Assembly (NCBI GenBank): GCA_035524275.1
Contig: DATKPC010000067.1
Location: 1-28,103, forward strand
DNA from: DATKPC01 sp035524275
Lineage (GTDB): Bacteria > Pseudomonadota > Gammaproteobacteria > Burkholderiales > Burkholderiaceae_F
Reading direction: 5' to 3'
DNA: 28,103 bases
Shown: positions 1 through 8,460 of the stretch, piece after piece
Position numbering within the stretch: the first letter of the stretch is position 1
Layout of the letters: each line of letters begins with the position of its first letter
Made by a program: the position numbers and the translations under genes
The notes under the pieces: model-generated
Database searches by the model: none
What the model was told of the DNA's origin: nothing
Seen by the model: only the letters and a program-made list of their open reading frames with translations

Positions 1-1
1 C

Positions 2-211
2 ATGCCCGTCAGCGTGCGCACCGCCGGATTCTCCCTCGCCTACAGCCTCGCCACGGCCATCTTCGGCGGCTTCACCCCCGCGGTCAGCACCTGGCTCATC
101 GCGCAGACCGGCGACAAGGCCGCCCCCGGCTACTGGATGTCCGCGGCCGCCGCCAGCGGGCTCGTCGCGACCTGGCTCTTCTACAGCGGCAAGGTCCGCG
201 TACGCGAATGA
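2..211 (+). CDS. MFS transporter of the MHS family, citrate/tricarballylate:H+ symporter-like (3' end only)
   Basis: Only the last 69 codons are in the window; the gene continues to the left, so the ATG at base 2 is probably an internal methionine. The fragment covers the last two membrane segments of a 12-helix major facilitator. The stretch VRTAGFSLAYSLATAIFGG followed by FTPAVSTWLI and a TGDKAAPGYWM motif is the signature I know from CitA/CitH citrate-proton symporters and the related TcuC tricarballylate permease; ProP and shikimate carriers are more distant relatives. It would import a tricarboxylate with protons across the inner membrane. It ends 88 bases before an ATP-citrate-lyase-like pair on the same strand, which fits citrate or a close analogue. 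Family assignment is good; exact substrate is inferred. Confidence 0.8.
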   Translation: MPVSVRTAGFSLAYSLATAIFGGFTPAVSTWLIAQTGDKAAPGYWMSAAAASGLVATWLFYSGKVRVRE

Positions 212-214
212 CGC

Positions 215-244
215 GGCGCCGCCGGGCGATCCCCCGGCGGCGCC
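215..244 (+). terminator. Perfect 12-bp GC hairpin just after the transporter stop codon
   Basis: Bases 215-226 pair perfectly with 233-244 around a six-base loop (CGATCC), starting three bases after the transporter TGA. No run of T follows, so it is not a textbook intrinsic terminator. It could be a 3'-end stabilising hairpin, a weak terminator or an attenuator between the transporter and the lyase-like genes. Confidence 0.45.
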
Positions 245-256
245 CATCTCGAATCC

Positions 257-281
257 GGGTGCGCGCCGGTGCCGCGCACCC
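257..281 (+). promoter_or_regulatory. Second perfect hairpin, immediately upstream of the lyase-like Shine-Dalgarno
   Basis: Bases 257-265 (GGGTGCGCG) pair with 273-281 (CGCGCACCC) around a seven-base loop. The stem ends five bases before the AAGGAGG ribosome-binding site at 287-293. Together with the hairpin at 215-244 it fills the short gap between the transporter and the lyase-like operon. This placement could tune relative expression of the two, but no function is demonstrated. Confidence 0.4.
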
Positions 282-299
282 GCGTGAAGGAGGCGATCG

Positions 300-1586
300 A
301 TGCAGGTCACGGGCATGTTGTACGGATCGAAGATGCTGCGCTTCGTCGGATTCCCGACGCCGGAGGTGCTGGGCCCGAGTGCCAGCGAGGAGGAGATTCG
401 CGAGCTGATCGACCGCTGCGGAACCATCTTCATCAAGCCGGTGTTCAAGGGCGGCGTCGGCAAGAAGGGCAAGGCCGGACTCGTCGGACGCGCGAACGAC
501 CTGCGCACGGCGCTGAAGGAGAAGGAACGCCTCTACTTCGTCGAGCATCGCGTCGGCAACACGACCGCCAAGGCCAACGGCGTGACGTTCGAGGCCGGCA
601 TCCCGGCGGAGCACGAGGTCTATTTCTCGATCACCGATTCGACGCGTTTCCGCGCGCCGACCATGACGCTGACCCACCACGGCGGCGTCGATATCGAGGA
701 ACTCGACAAGAGCCTCGTCGCCAGCATTCCCTTCGATCCGCTCACCGGCCTGAAGGCCTTCGTCGTCGCCAATGCGCTGTCGGCGCTGGGCGCGCCCAAG
801 CCGATCATCTCGCCGCTCGTGCAGCACCTGCCCAAGCTCTGGGAGCTCTACCACGACTTCGGGATGACGACGCTCGAACTCAATCCGATCCGGCTGCGCG
901 AGGACGACAAGGGCCGCTTGACGCCGCTCGCGTGCGACTTCAAGTGCGGGTTCGATCGCGACGATCCGCGCTGGCGGCGCCTCGACCTGCCGCGGCACCT
1001 GTTTGCCGACGACTACTCCGAATTCGAGCAGGAGATCAACCAGCTTCGCACCTACCAGGGGCAGAGCGACGTCTTCGTGATCAATCCGTCGGGAACGATC
1101 CTCGCGCCGACTTTCGGCGGCGGCGCCAACTCGCTCGTCACCGAGATGCTGGGCGACGACGCGATCATCTCCTCGGATTTCGGCGGCAACCCGCCGTACG
1201 AGAAGATGAAGGAGGTGGCACGCATCTGCTTCAAGCACTGGCTGAAGCAGGCCAACGTGCTGTTCGTCATCGGGGGCAAGTCGAACAACACCGACATCTT
1301 CGAGACGCTGCGGGCGATCTCGGACGCGCTGCGCGAGCAGTTCAGCCGCGACGGCCCGACGCCGCTGTTCGTCGTCGTCGGGCGGGGCGGGCCCAACCTG
1401 GTCCGCGGCATGGGCGCGATGCGCGACACGCTGGACGCGCTGGGGCTGCCCTACCGGATTTTCGGTTTCGATTCCGACATGAGCGAGGTCGTCAATTACG
1501 CCATGCGAGCGGACCGCTGGATGAAGAGCGGCGGCCGCGAACAGGTCCGCGCCCGCCTGGGCGGCGCCGCGGCGAGCGCGGCCTGA
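300..1586 (+). CDS. ATP-citrate lyase-like small subunit (ATP-grasp and citrate-binding part, AclB-like)
   Basis: The 428-residue product resembles bacterial AclB and the N-terminal part of animal ACLY, which use ATP to activate citrate. Visible motifs are the ATP-grasp segment FIKPVFKGG...KKGKAGLVG (about residues 44-63), THHGGVDIEELD (125-136), LELNPIRL (192-199, the LE-x-NPL motif of succinyl-CoA-synthetase folds), the glycine-rich TFGGGAN (271-277) and GRGGPN (361-366), whose arginine matches a citrate-contact region in ACLY. The start is well supported: AAGGAGG at 287-293 lies six bases upstream of the ATG. The large subunit follows after 20 bases, so the two are probably cotranscribed and form one complex. 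It is clearly divergent from autotroph AclB, so a substrate other than citrate is possible. Confidence 0.8.
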   Translation: MQVTGMLYGSKMLRFVGFPTPEVLGPSASEEEIRELIDRCGTIFIKPVFKGGVGKKGKAGLVGRANDLRTALKEKERLYFVEHRVGNTTAKANGVTFEAGIPAEHEVYFSITDSTRFRAPTMTLTHHGGVDIEELDKSLVASIPFDPLTGLKAFVVANALSALGAPKPIISPLVQHLPKLWELYHDFGMTTLELNPIRLREDDKGRLTPLACDFKCGFDRDDPRWRRLDLPRHLFADDYSEFEQEINQLRTYQGQSDVFVINPSGTILAPTFGGGANSLVTEMLGDDAIISSDFGGNPPYEKMKEVARICFKHWLKQANVLFVIGGKSNNTDIFETLRAISDALREQFSRDGPTPLFVVVGRGGPNLVRGMGAMRDTLDALGLPYRIFGFDSDMSEVVNYAMRADRWMKSGGREQVRARLGGAAASAA

Positions 1587-1606
1587 GGCCCCGGGGAGAC
1601 AGCGAC

Positions 1607-4309
1607 ATGTACAAGGCAACGGGCATCGGGCCCTTCAAGTACTACGTCGGCATCCAATCGCTCGCGCACATCGCGACGCGGGAAGATCGCGTCTGCGTCC
1701 TGAACATCCTGGGTGGCGAGTCGAGCGACGTGACGCCGGTGAGCCACGCGTATTCCGGCGGCAACATCGCCTTCGGCACGTCGCCCGGGCGCCGCGGCCA
1801 GGTGCTCGACACGACCCTGGGCGCCATACCGGTCTACAACAATGTCCTCGAGGGGCTGCAGGACGGGCACCGCTTCAACTGCGGCGTCGTCTACCTGCCG
1901 CCGGCGGCCGCGCGCGACGGGGTCGCGGAGCTGATCCGCGTCAACCCGGACCTGCGCAAGATCTTCATCGTCACCGAGAAGCTGTCGGTGCACGATTCGC
2001 GCGAGATTCGCGCCATGGGCCAGGGCAACGGCATCGATATCTTCGGCGCCAACAGCCTCGGCGTCGCCGACGCCTGGAACGAGGTGCGCATCGGCGGCGC
2101 GCTCGGCGGCGACCACCCGGAAGAGGCCCTGCGGCGCGGCTCGATCGCCATCCTTTCCAACTCCGGCAATTTCACCTCGACGATCGCGACCTACCTGCGG
2201 ATGGGGGGCTGGGGGACGACGACGCTGATATCCAGCGGCAAGGACGTCTACATCCATTTCGCGGCGCCCGAATTCGCCTTCGCGCTCGCGAACGACGCGC
2301 GCTCGCGCGCCGCCGTGCTCTATGTCGAGCCGGGCGGCTACTACGAGCAGGAGGCGGACTTCACGAAACCGGTGGTGGCCTGCGTGGTCGGCCGGTGGAA
2401 GTCGCGCCTCACGCGCGCCGTCGGGCACGCCGGCGCGATGTCGGGCGGCGCGGACGACGCGCGGGCCAAGGAACGCTGGTTCATGCAGAAATTCGGCGTC
2501 GACGGCCTGTTCACGCCGGACCAACCCGTCTTCTCCGCCAAGGGCGCGGTGGTGACGAACATTGCGCACATTCCGGCCGCGCTGACGGCCGTGATGCGCG
2601 AGAACGCGGCGCGCCCCGACTTCGACGCCGAAGGCGACCTGGCGCTCAAGCCCTGGTTCGGCGCCAATCACGGCATGGTCCTTCCGCCGGATCTCGACCT
2701 GCCCGTCGTCGTTGCCTCGCCTCCTTACGGCGGCCAGATCGCCGCGCTGAACCGGCAGGTCGGCGCCGTCATGCCGCGGCAATCGATGAAGGATGCGTCG
2801 GGGGCGTCCAGGATGGACGCCGCGACGCAGGTCACGAGCCTCCACGGCATGACGATGCTCGAGGCCGCGCAACAGCCGCTGGAAGCCAACGTGCTGCTGG
2901 CGCTGCTGCACGAGCCGGGGTCGGCCAACGATCGCCACCTGATCCATGTCGCGATAGCCTCGGCGCTCAACCTGCATGGCCAGCCGGCGCTGGCCGCGGC
3001 CGAAGCGGCGCGGCAGGCGGGCAGTTCGCCGAACACGACGCTTGCGGCGGCCGCGGCGATCGTCGGCCCGGCGACGCAGAAAGCGGCGCGCCACGCGATG
3101 CACGTCCTGATCGACCAGTTCGTTGCCGCCGGGCTGCAGGACGCCGCCGACGAGGGCTTCGCCGCCGCGCCACGCAAGTTCGACCTGCCCGCGGCCTTCT
3201 TCTCGAAAAAAGCCGACCCGCGCGCGCAAGCGATGCTGGCGGCGATCGACGCGCGCGGGGCGAAGTCCGCGATCCTCCGCTGCTTGCGCGAGCTGCCCGG
3301 CCACCCGACGGCCGACGTGGTGCTGGCGGCGATGGCGGCGACCGTCGCGTGGGGCCCCCTGATGCGTCGCCGCATCTCGCGGCTGACCGCGGAGAGCCTG
3401 CCGTGGTGGATCCAGTTGTTTGGAACCCTGATCGGCGCCTCGGCGCCCGCGAGCCAGCACGGCGCGAACGACTTCTGCGGCATCGCGACGGCCGACATCC
3501 TGGGCCGCCGCTCGCTCGCCGAGGTCGCGTTCGTGGCGCTGTTCGGCCTCGAGCCGCGGCCCGCGGACCTCTTCTCGTTCCAGGTCCTGATCGGCCTCCT
3601 GCTATCCAACGGGCCAGGCACGATCTCGGCCCAGGGCGCCAAGGGCGCGGTCTCGGCCGACGGCCCGGAGGACCCGGAGCGGATTCAACTCAACAAATGC
3701 CTCATCGGCTTCCTCTCGCATTCCGGCTACACGCACGGGGGCAACGGATTCGAGGGCATTTCCTTCCTGATCGAGCAGTTCAAGGGCTCCGGGCTCGACG
3801 ACCCGGGCCATCCGAACCACGGCATCGACCTCGCGAAGCTCGCCGCCGGCTACGTCGAGCGGTACGCGCAATACAAGGCCGACAAGCGGTCGGCCGGCAG
3901 CGGCGACATCCAGAAGATCCCGGGCGTCAACCATCCGGTGTTCAAGGACAAGCCGGTCAACTTCGATCCGCGCGAGGTGTTCATCCGCCAGCTCTTCGAG
4001 CGACGCGGCGAGACGAACGTCTTCCACGACTACTACCGCGTGCTCGTGCAGACGCTGCACGACGCGGGCGTCTCGCGCAATGTCTATTGCGTCAACATCG
4101 ACGCCGTCATTGCCGCGTTGCTCCTCAAGATGTTGTGGCAGCCGTTCCGCGACGGGAGTTATCCGACTTCGGCACTGGAGACCGCGGCGTTCACGATCTT
4201 CCTGTACCCGCGGATGCTCGGCTGCGCGGCCGAGGTCGACGACCACATGAACCGCGGACGCAACATGGATACGCGCACGCCGGCCTCGCATTGCCGATTC
4301 GTCGCCTGA
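1607..4309 (+). CDS. ATP-citrate lyase-like large subunit with two tandem citrate-synthase-like domains (AclA-like, enlarged)
   Basis: The 900-residue product is AclA-like but about 290 residues longer than the roughly 610 usual. Residues 1-330 form the CoA-binding and ligase half: a CoA-site-like GANSLG at 147-152 and the phosphohistidine loop GHAGA at 273-277 (His274). Two citrate-synthase-like segments follow. Segment A, about 390-612, has LHGQP (His457) where ACLY has its catalytic ADHGP, but I see no counterpart to the second His and Asp. Segment B, about 616-895, has SNGPG (Asn668) at that site, yet keeps GVNHPV (His776) and VNIDAV (Asp832), matching the GHRV histidine and NVDG aspartate of ACLY. 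GGGGAG lies upstream of the ATG. Expected role is acyl-CoA formation from a tricarboxylate and its cleavage; true substrate is uncertain. The alignment was made by eye. Confidence 0.78.
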   Translation: MYKATGIGPFKYYVGIQSLAHIATREDRVCVLNILGGESSDVTPVSHAYSGGNIAFGTSPGRRGQVLDTTLGAIPVYNNVLEGLQDGHRFNCGVVYLPPAAARDGVAELIRVNPDLRKIFIVTEKLSVHDSREIRAMGQGNGIDIFGANSLGVADAWNEVRIGGALGGDHPEEALRRGSIAILSNSGNFTSTIATYLRMGGWGTTTLISSGKDVYIHFAAPEFAFALANDARSRAAVLYVEPGGYYEQEADFTKPVVACVVGRWKSRLTRAVGHAGAMSGGADDARAKERWFMQKFGVDGLFTPDQPVFSAKGAVVTNIAHIPAALTAVMRENAARPDFDAEGDLALKPWFGANHGMVLPPDLDLPVVVASPPYGGQIAALNRQVGAVMPRQSMKDASGASRMDAATQVTSLHGMTMLEAAQQPLEANVLLALLHEPGSANDRHLIHVAIASALNLHGQPALAAAEAARQAGSSPNTTLAAAAAIVGPATQKAARHAMHVLIDQFVAAGLQDAADEGFAAAPRKFDLPAAFFSKKADPRAQAMLAAIDARGAKSAILRCLRELPGHPTADVVLAAMAATVAWGPLMRRRISRLTAESLPWWIQLFGTLIGASAPASQHGANDFCGIATADILGRRSLAEVAFVALFGLEPRPADLFSFQVLIGLLLSNGPGTISAQGAKGAVSADGPEDPERIQLNKCLIGFLSHSGYTHGGNGFEGISFLIEQFKGSGLDDPGHPNHGIDLAKLAAGYVERYAQYKADKRSAGSGDIQKIPGVNHPVFKDKPVNFDPREVFIRQLFERRGETNVFHDYYRVLVQTLHDAGVSRNVYCVNIDAVIAALLLKMLWQPFRDGSYPTSALETAAFTIFLYPRMLGCAAEVDDHMNRGRNMDTRTPASHCRFVA

Positions 4310-4312
4310 ACG

Positions 4313-4798
4313 ATGGAACTGCCCTCGCACCGGCTCCACATGACCGTGCTGATGACGCCGGACACCGCGAATTTCGCCGGCAACGTCCACGGCGGCACGA
4401 TCCTGAAGCTTCTCGACCAGGTCGCGTACGCCTGCGCGACGCGATACGCCGGGCGCTACGTCGTGACCCTGTCGGTCGACCAGGTCGTCTTCCGGCAGCC
4501 GATCTACGTCGGCGAACTGGTGACGTTCCTGGCGTCCGTCAATTTCACGGGAAACTCCTCGATGGAGGTCGGGATACGGGTCATGGCGCAGGACATCCGG
4601 ACGCAGGCGGCGCGCCACGTCAACAGCTGCTTCTTCACGATGGTCGCCGTCGACGACGAGCGCCGGCCGGTGGCGGTGAAGCCCGTCCAGCCCTCGACGC
4701 CGGAGGAGCAGCGCCGCTACGCCGAAGCCGTCGCGCGTCGGCGGCTGCGCAAGGAACTGCTCGATCGACGCGAGCGCGAGCGCGCGGACCGGGCCTGA
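4313..4798 (+). CDS. Acyl-CoA thioesterase, hotdog fold (YciA/ACOT7-like)
   Basis: The 161-residue protein has the hotdog pattern of the YciA/ACOT acyl-CoA hydrolases: MTPDTANFAGNVHGGTILKLLDQVAY (in two pieces, about residues 14-39), with the Asn-x-x-Gly...His-Gly-Gly active-site helix and the helix Asp in LLDQ, then VTLSVDQVVFRQPIYVGE. A charged Arg/Glu-rich tail follows. It hydrolyses CoA thioesters in the cytosol. The ATG lies three bases after the lyase large-subunit stop with no clear ribosome-binding site, which suggests translational coupling. In this setting it may hydrolyse the CoA product of the lyase-like enzyme or recycle CoA; the actual chain length preference cannot be read from sequence. 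Confidence 0.85.
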   Translation: MELPSHRLHMTVLMTPDTANFAGNVHGGTILKLLDQVAYACATRYAGRYVVTLSVDQVVFRQPIYVGELVTFLASVNFTGNSSMEVGIRVMAQDIRTQAARHVNSCFFTMVAVDDERRPVAVKPVQPSTPEEQRRYAEAVARRRLRKELLDRRERERADRA

Positions 4799-5082
4799 GC
4801 GCAACCCTCACGCCGGGCAACGGCCGGCAGGCGGACATCGGCATTGCGCTTTGAAACCGCCCTTGGCAACATGGCAATCGGTCCGCGCCCGCCCGACCGG
4901 GTCGGGCGCACGCCGAAGGCCATGGCGCTCCGCGACGCGCGTGCAGCGTGCTCGCGCCGCCCGCCGCGTGGATCGTCGTCGATGGCCAGCCCTGGCTGGC
5001 CGCCGTCGGAAGCGGTCACGTCCCCGCCTCGACGTGCGTCAAGAGCGACGCGGCGATCTGCGCGCAGCGACGGAGGTTCGCA

Positions 5083-8000
5083 GTGGACCGCCTGCAGTCG
5101 AACGACGGCGCCGAATGCGATCGATGGATCATCGCGGACGTTCCGTGCGCGCTGGCGCTCTACGACGGCGCAGGCGCGATGCGCGCGTGCAACCGCCTGG
5201 CGATGGCGTTGCTCGGGCTCGCGGCCGAAGCGGCGGAAAACGGCGCCGCGGCGCCGGCTTGTCCGGTGACGTGGCTGCGCGACGACCTCTCGCCGCTGCC
5301 GCGTCGAGAGGAGCCCGTCGAGCGCGTCCTCGCATCCGGTCGGCCGCTCGTCGACGAGGTGATCGGCGTCGCACGGCCGTCGCGCAACGATGTCGCCTGG
5401 CTGCAGGTCAACGCCGATCCGCAGTTCGGCGAGGACGGGCGCGTTGCCGTGGTCAAGGTCTGCCTGACGGACATCACCCGACTGCGGCAGTCCGAGCGGG
5501 CGCACCAGGACGATCTTGCCTACTTGAATTCGCTGGACCAGGTCCATCGGGCGATCCTGGGCGCCCGCGACCTCGACGACCTCATGATCAGCGTGCTCGA
5601 CACGGTCATCGAGATCCTCGGTTGCGACCGCAGCTATCTGCTCTACCCCTGCGACCCGCAGGCGCAAAGCATTCGCGTTCCGATGGAGCGCACGCGGCCG
5701 GCGTATCCGAGCACGGCGAAGTTCGGCAAGGCCGTGCCGATGGACGACCGGATGGCCGCCGTGAAGCGCGCGCTCCTGGCCTCCGAGGGACCGTTGAAGT
5801 TCGGACCGGACGGGGACCAACCCCTGCCCGACGATGCGTTCGTGCGCTTCGGCATCCAGTCGATGATGGCGGTGGCGATCCACCCCAAGGTCGGTTCGCC
5901 GTGGGAGTTCGGCGTCCACCAGTGCTCGCATGCCCGCGCCTGGAAGGCGGGCGAGGAAAGATTCATGCTGGAGGTCGGCCGCCGCCTGGGCGACGCGCTG
6001 ACCGGCCTGCTGACGCAGCGCGAACAGCAGGAAAGCGAGCGACGATTCCGTGACCTGGCCGAGAACATGCCGGACTTCATCGTCCGCTGTGACACGACGG
6101 GCCAGGGCTCCTACTTCAATTCGGCGGTGCATCGCCTGCTGAAGGGCCTGGGGCTCACCCCCCAGGACGTCGACGGTACCGCTCCGGCGTTCTTCTTGCC
6201 GCCGACGCAGCAGGCGTTCCGAGGCTCGCTCCTCGAGACGCTGGCCGACGGCGAGCCGCGGGAGATCGAGGGGCAGTTGCGCGACGCCGAAGGACGCCAG
6301 CGGTTCCATAACGTTCGCTTCGTTGCGGAGCGTGACGCCGACGGGCGCATATCCGGCGCCCTGGTCATCGGGCGCGACGTCACGGAGCAACGACTCGCGA
6401 TCGACGAACTGGAGCGCCACCGGCACCACCTGGAGGACCTGGTCGCGATTCGGACGCGTGAGCTCGCGCTGGCCCGTGACGCGGCCGTCGCCGCCACGCG
6501 GGCGAAGAGCCAGTTCCTTGCCCACACGAGCCACGAGATTCGCACGCCGATGAACGCCATCATCGGCATGACCTACCTGGCGCTGCAGGGCCCGCTCGAC
6601 GGCCCGCAGCGCAACTACGTGCAGAAGGCGCACACGTCGGCCGTCTCGCTGCTGGGCATCATCAACGACATCCTGGATTTCTCGAAGATCGAGGCCGACA
6701 GGCTCGAACTGGAGACCACCGGCTTCGACCCGCATGACGTGCTCGACCGGGTGGCCACGCTCGTCGGCCAGGCGGCCGACGACAAGGGGCTCGAGCTGAT
6801 CTTCGACGTGCCGCCCGACCTGCCGCACCGCCTCATTGGCGACCCGCTGCGCCTGGGCCAAGTGCTCCTGAACCTGGCAAACAACGCCGTCAAGTTCACC
6901 GAGACGGGTGACGTCGTGATCGCCGTCGCCTGGTCCGCGCACGGCGCCGCCGCGGTGCGCGTCCGCTTCGAGGTTCGGGACACCGGGATCGGCATCGATG
7001 CGGACGCGATGACGCAGCTCTTCGAGCCGTTCGTGCAAGCCGATGCCGCGACGAGCCGGCGCTTCGGCGGCACCGGGCTGGGCCTCGCCATCAGCCGGCG
7101 CATCGTCGAGCTCATGGGCGGCGAGCTCACCGCCGAAAGCGCGACGGGCCGCGGGAGCCGCTTCCACTTCGAGCTGGAACTCCCGCGGCACGGTGTCGCC
7201 GATGCCCCGGCAGGCGACCTCGCGACGGATGAGCTGCGCGGCGCGCACGTGCTGGTCGTCGACGGCCATCGCAGCGCGCGCGACATCCTGTGCAAGACCG
7301 CGAAAGCCCTGGGCCTTCGCGCGGAGGCGGCCGCGGACGGCGACACGGCGTTGCGCATGGCGGCCGGCGCCGAGGCGGGCGGCGATCCGTTCGGCGCGGT
7401 CCTGCTCGATGGGCGCCTGCCGCACCCGGGCGCGGTGACTTGCGCCGAAGAGCTGTCGCGGGCGTGCCCGGGAGGCACGCCACCACTCGTGCTGATGGCC
7501 ACGCCCTACCGGCGAGAGAAACTCCTGCTCGACATGGCGCGCCACGACCTCCAGGTCGCCGCGACGCTCGCGAAACCCGTCGCACCCGCCGCCTTGCGGA
7601 TGGCCTGCGCGACGGCCCTGGGGCTGCGCACGGGTCATGCCCCACGAGACGAGCTGCGCGACGAGCTGCACCCGAATTACCGCAGCCGACTCGCCGGAGC
7701 GCGCGTGCTGCTGGTCGAAGACAACCCGATCAACGAGGAGGTCGCCCGGGAACTGCTGGGGCTCGCCGGCATCGAGGTCCATGCAGCCGGCAATGGCCGC
7801 GAAGCGCTGGAGGCGCTGGATCGGCAAAGCTTCGACGCCGTGCTGATGGACTGCCAGATGCCGGTCCTGGACGGCTACGAGGCGACCCGCGAATTGCGCC
7901 GGAACGCGCGTTGGCGCGACCTGCCGGTCATCGCGATGACGGCCAATGCGCTGGTCGGCGAACGCGCGCGGGCCCTGGATGCCGGGATGAACGACCATCT

Positions 8001-8460
8001 CGCCAAGCCCATCGAGGTCGAGACGCTGTTCAAGACGCTGGCGCGTTGGATCCGGCCCGCCGCGGCGCCGCCGACGCCCACCCCGGCCGACAACGGCCCG
8101 CCGGATGCGCCCGCGCTCGATACGGAGGCGCTGCTTAGCCAGTTGCGCGACGACCGGCAACTCCTCCTGCGGCTGCTGCGCCTGTTCGTCGAGCGCGAGC
8201 GCGATTTCGGCGCGCGGTTCCGCCGGGCCCTCGCCGCGGGCGACATGAGTTCTGCGAGGCGTTTCGCGCACGACCTTAAGGCCAATGCGCGAACGCTCGG
8301 CGCGATGGGCCTTGGCGCCACCGCGCAAGCCCTTGAAAGTGCGGTTCGCGAGGACACCGACCACGCCCGTCTCGATCCTTTGCTCGAGGCTGCCGAGCAG
8401 GCGCTCGAGGTCGTGATGGCACGAATCCGAACGGGGTGGACGGACGCGAAGGCCTCGTAG
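5083..8460 (+). CDS. Hybrid sensor histidine kinase, PAS-GAF-PAS-HisKA-HATPase-REC-REC-HPt
   Basis: From the GTG at 5083 this is 1125 residues. That start has GGAGG at 5072-5076 six bases upstream; a GTG at 4948 is in frame but lacks such a site. Order: N-terminal PAS (about 12-130), GAF (about 145-310, ILGCDRSYLLYP), second PAS (about 325-440), coiled linker, HisKA with HEIRTPMN (His484), HATPase with LANNAVKF, DTGIGI and GGTGLGL, receiver 1 (acceptor Asp776 in LLDGRLP), receiver 2 (Asp923 in LMDCQMPVLDGYEA) and HPt (His1063 in AHDLKANARTLGA). No membrane segment is obvious, so it is probably a cytosolic or peripheral sensor. Receiver 1 has VVDGHR instead of the usual acidic pair, so it may be weakened. 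No partner response regulator is in the window. Confidence 0.9.
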   Translation: MDRLQSNDGAECDRWIIADVPCALALYDGAGAMRACNRLAMALLGLAAEAAENGAAAPACPVTWLRDDLSPLPRREEPVERVLASGRPLVDEVIGVARPSRNDVAWLQVNADPQFGEDGRVAVVKVCLTDITRLRQSERAHQDDLAYLNSLDQVHRAILGARDLDDLMISVLDTVIEILGCDRSYLLYPCDPQAQSIRVPMERTRPAYPSTAKFGKAVPMDDRMAAVKRALLASEGPLKFGPDGDQPLPDDAFVRFGIQSMMAVAIHPKVGSPWEFGVHQCSHARAWKAGEERFMLEVGRRLGDALTGLLTQREQQESERRFRDLAENMPDFIVRCDTTGQGSYFNSAVHRLLKGLGLTPQDVDGTAPAFFLPPTQQAFRGSLLETLADGEPREIEGQLRDAEGRQRFHNVRFVAERDADGRISGALVIGRDVTEQRLAIDELERHRHHLEDLVAIRTRELALARDAAVAATRAKSQFLAHTSHEIRTPMNAIIGMTYLALQGPLDGPQRNYVQKAHTSAVSLLGIINDILDFSKIEADRLELETTGFDPHDVLDRVATLVGQAADDKGLELIFDVPPDLPHRLIGDPLRLGQVLLNLANNAVKFTETGDVVIAVAWSAHGAAAVRVRFEVRDTGIGIDADAMTQLFEPFVQADAATSRRFGGTGLGLAISRRIVELMGGELTAESATGRGSRFHFELELPRHGVADAPAGDLATDELRGAHVLVVDGHRSARDILCKTAKALGLRAEAAADGDTALRMAAGAEAGGDPFGAVLLDGRLPHPGAVTCAEELSRACPGGTPPLVLMATPYRREKLLLDMARHDLQVAATLAKPVAPAALRMACATALGLRTGHAPRDELRDELHPNYRSRLAGARVLLVEDNPINEEVARELLGLAGIEVHAAGNGREALEALDRQSFDAVLMDCQMPVLDGYEATRELRRNARWRDLPVIAMTANALVGERARALDAGMNDHLAKPIEVETLFKTLARWIRPAAAPPTPTPADNGPPDAPALDTEALLSQLRDDRQLLLRLLRLFVERERDFGARFRRALAAGDMSSARRFAHDLKANARTLGAMGLGATAQALESAVREDTDHARLDPLLEAAEQALEVVMARIRTGWTDAKAS

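Noticed and set aside
269..1606. Upstream open extension of the large-subunit frame, suggesting a fusion with the small subunit
   Set aside because: It is in a different frame from the small-subunit gene and encodes Arg-rich shadow sequence; the ATG at 1607 has a GGGGAG site and begins the homology.
96..1619. A 507-codon open frame on the minus strand antisense to the ACL-like small subunit
   Set aside because: Arg/Ala/Asp-rich composition with no motif, opposite a well-supported gene; long shadow frames are expected at this GC content.
2395..4854. An 819-codon plus-strand frame overlapping the large subunit and thioesterase
   Set aside because: Out of frame with both genes, highly Arg/Gly/Ala-rich, no recognisable domain.
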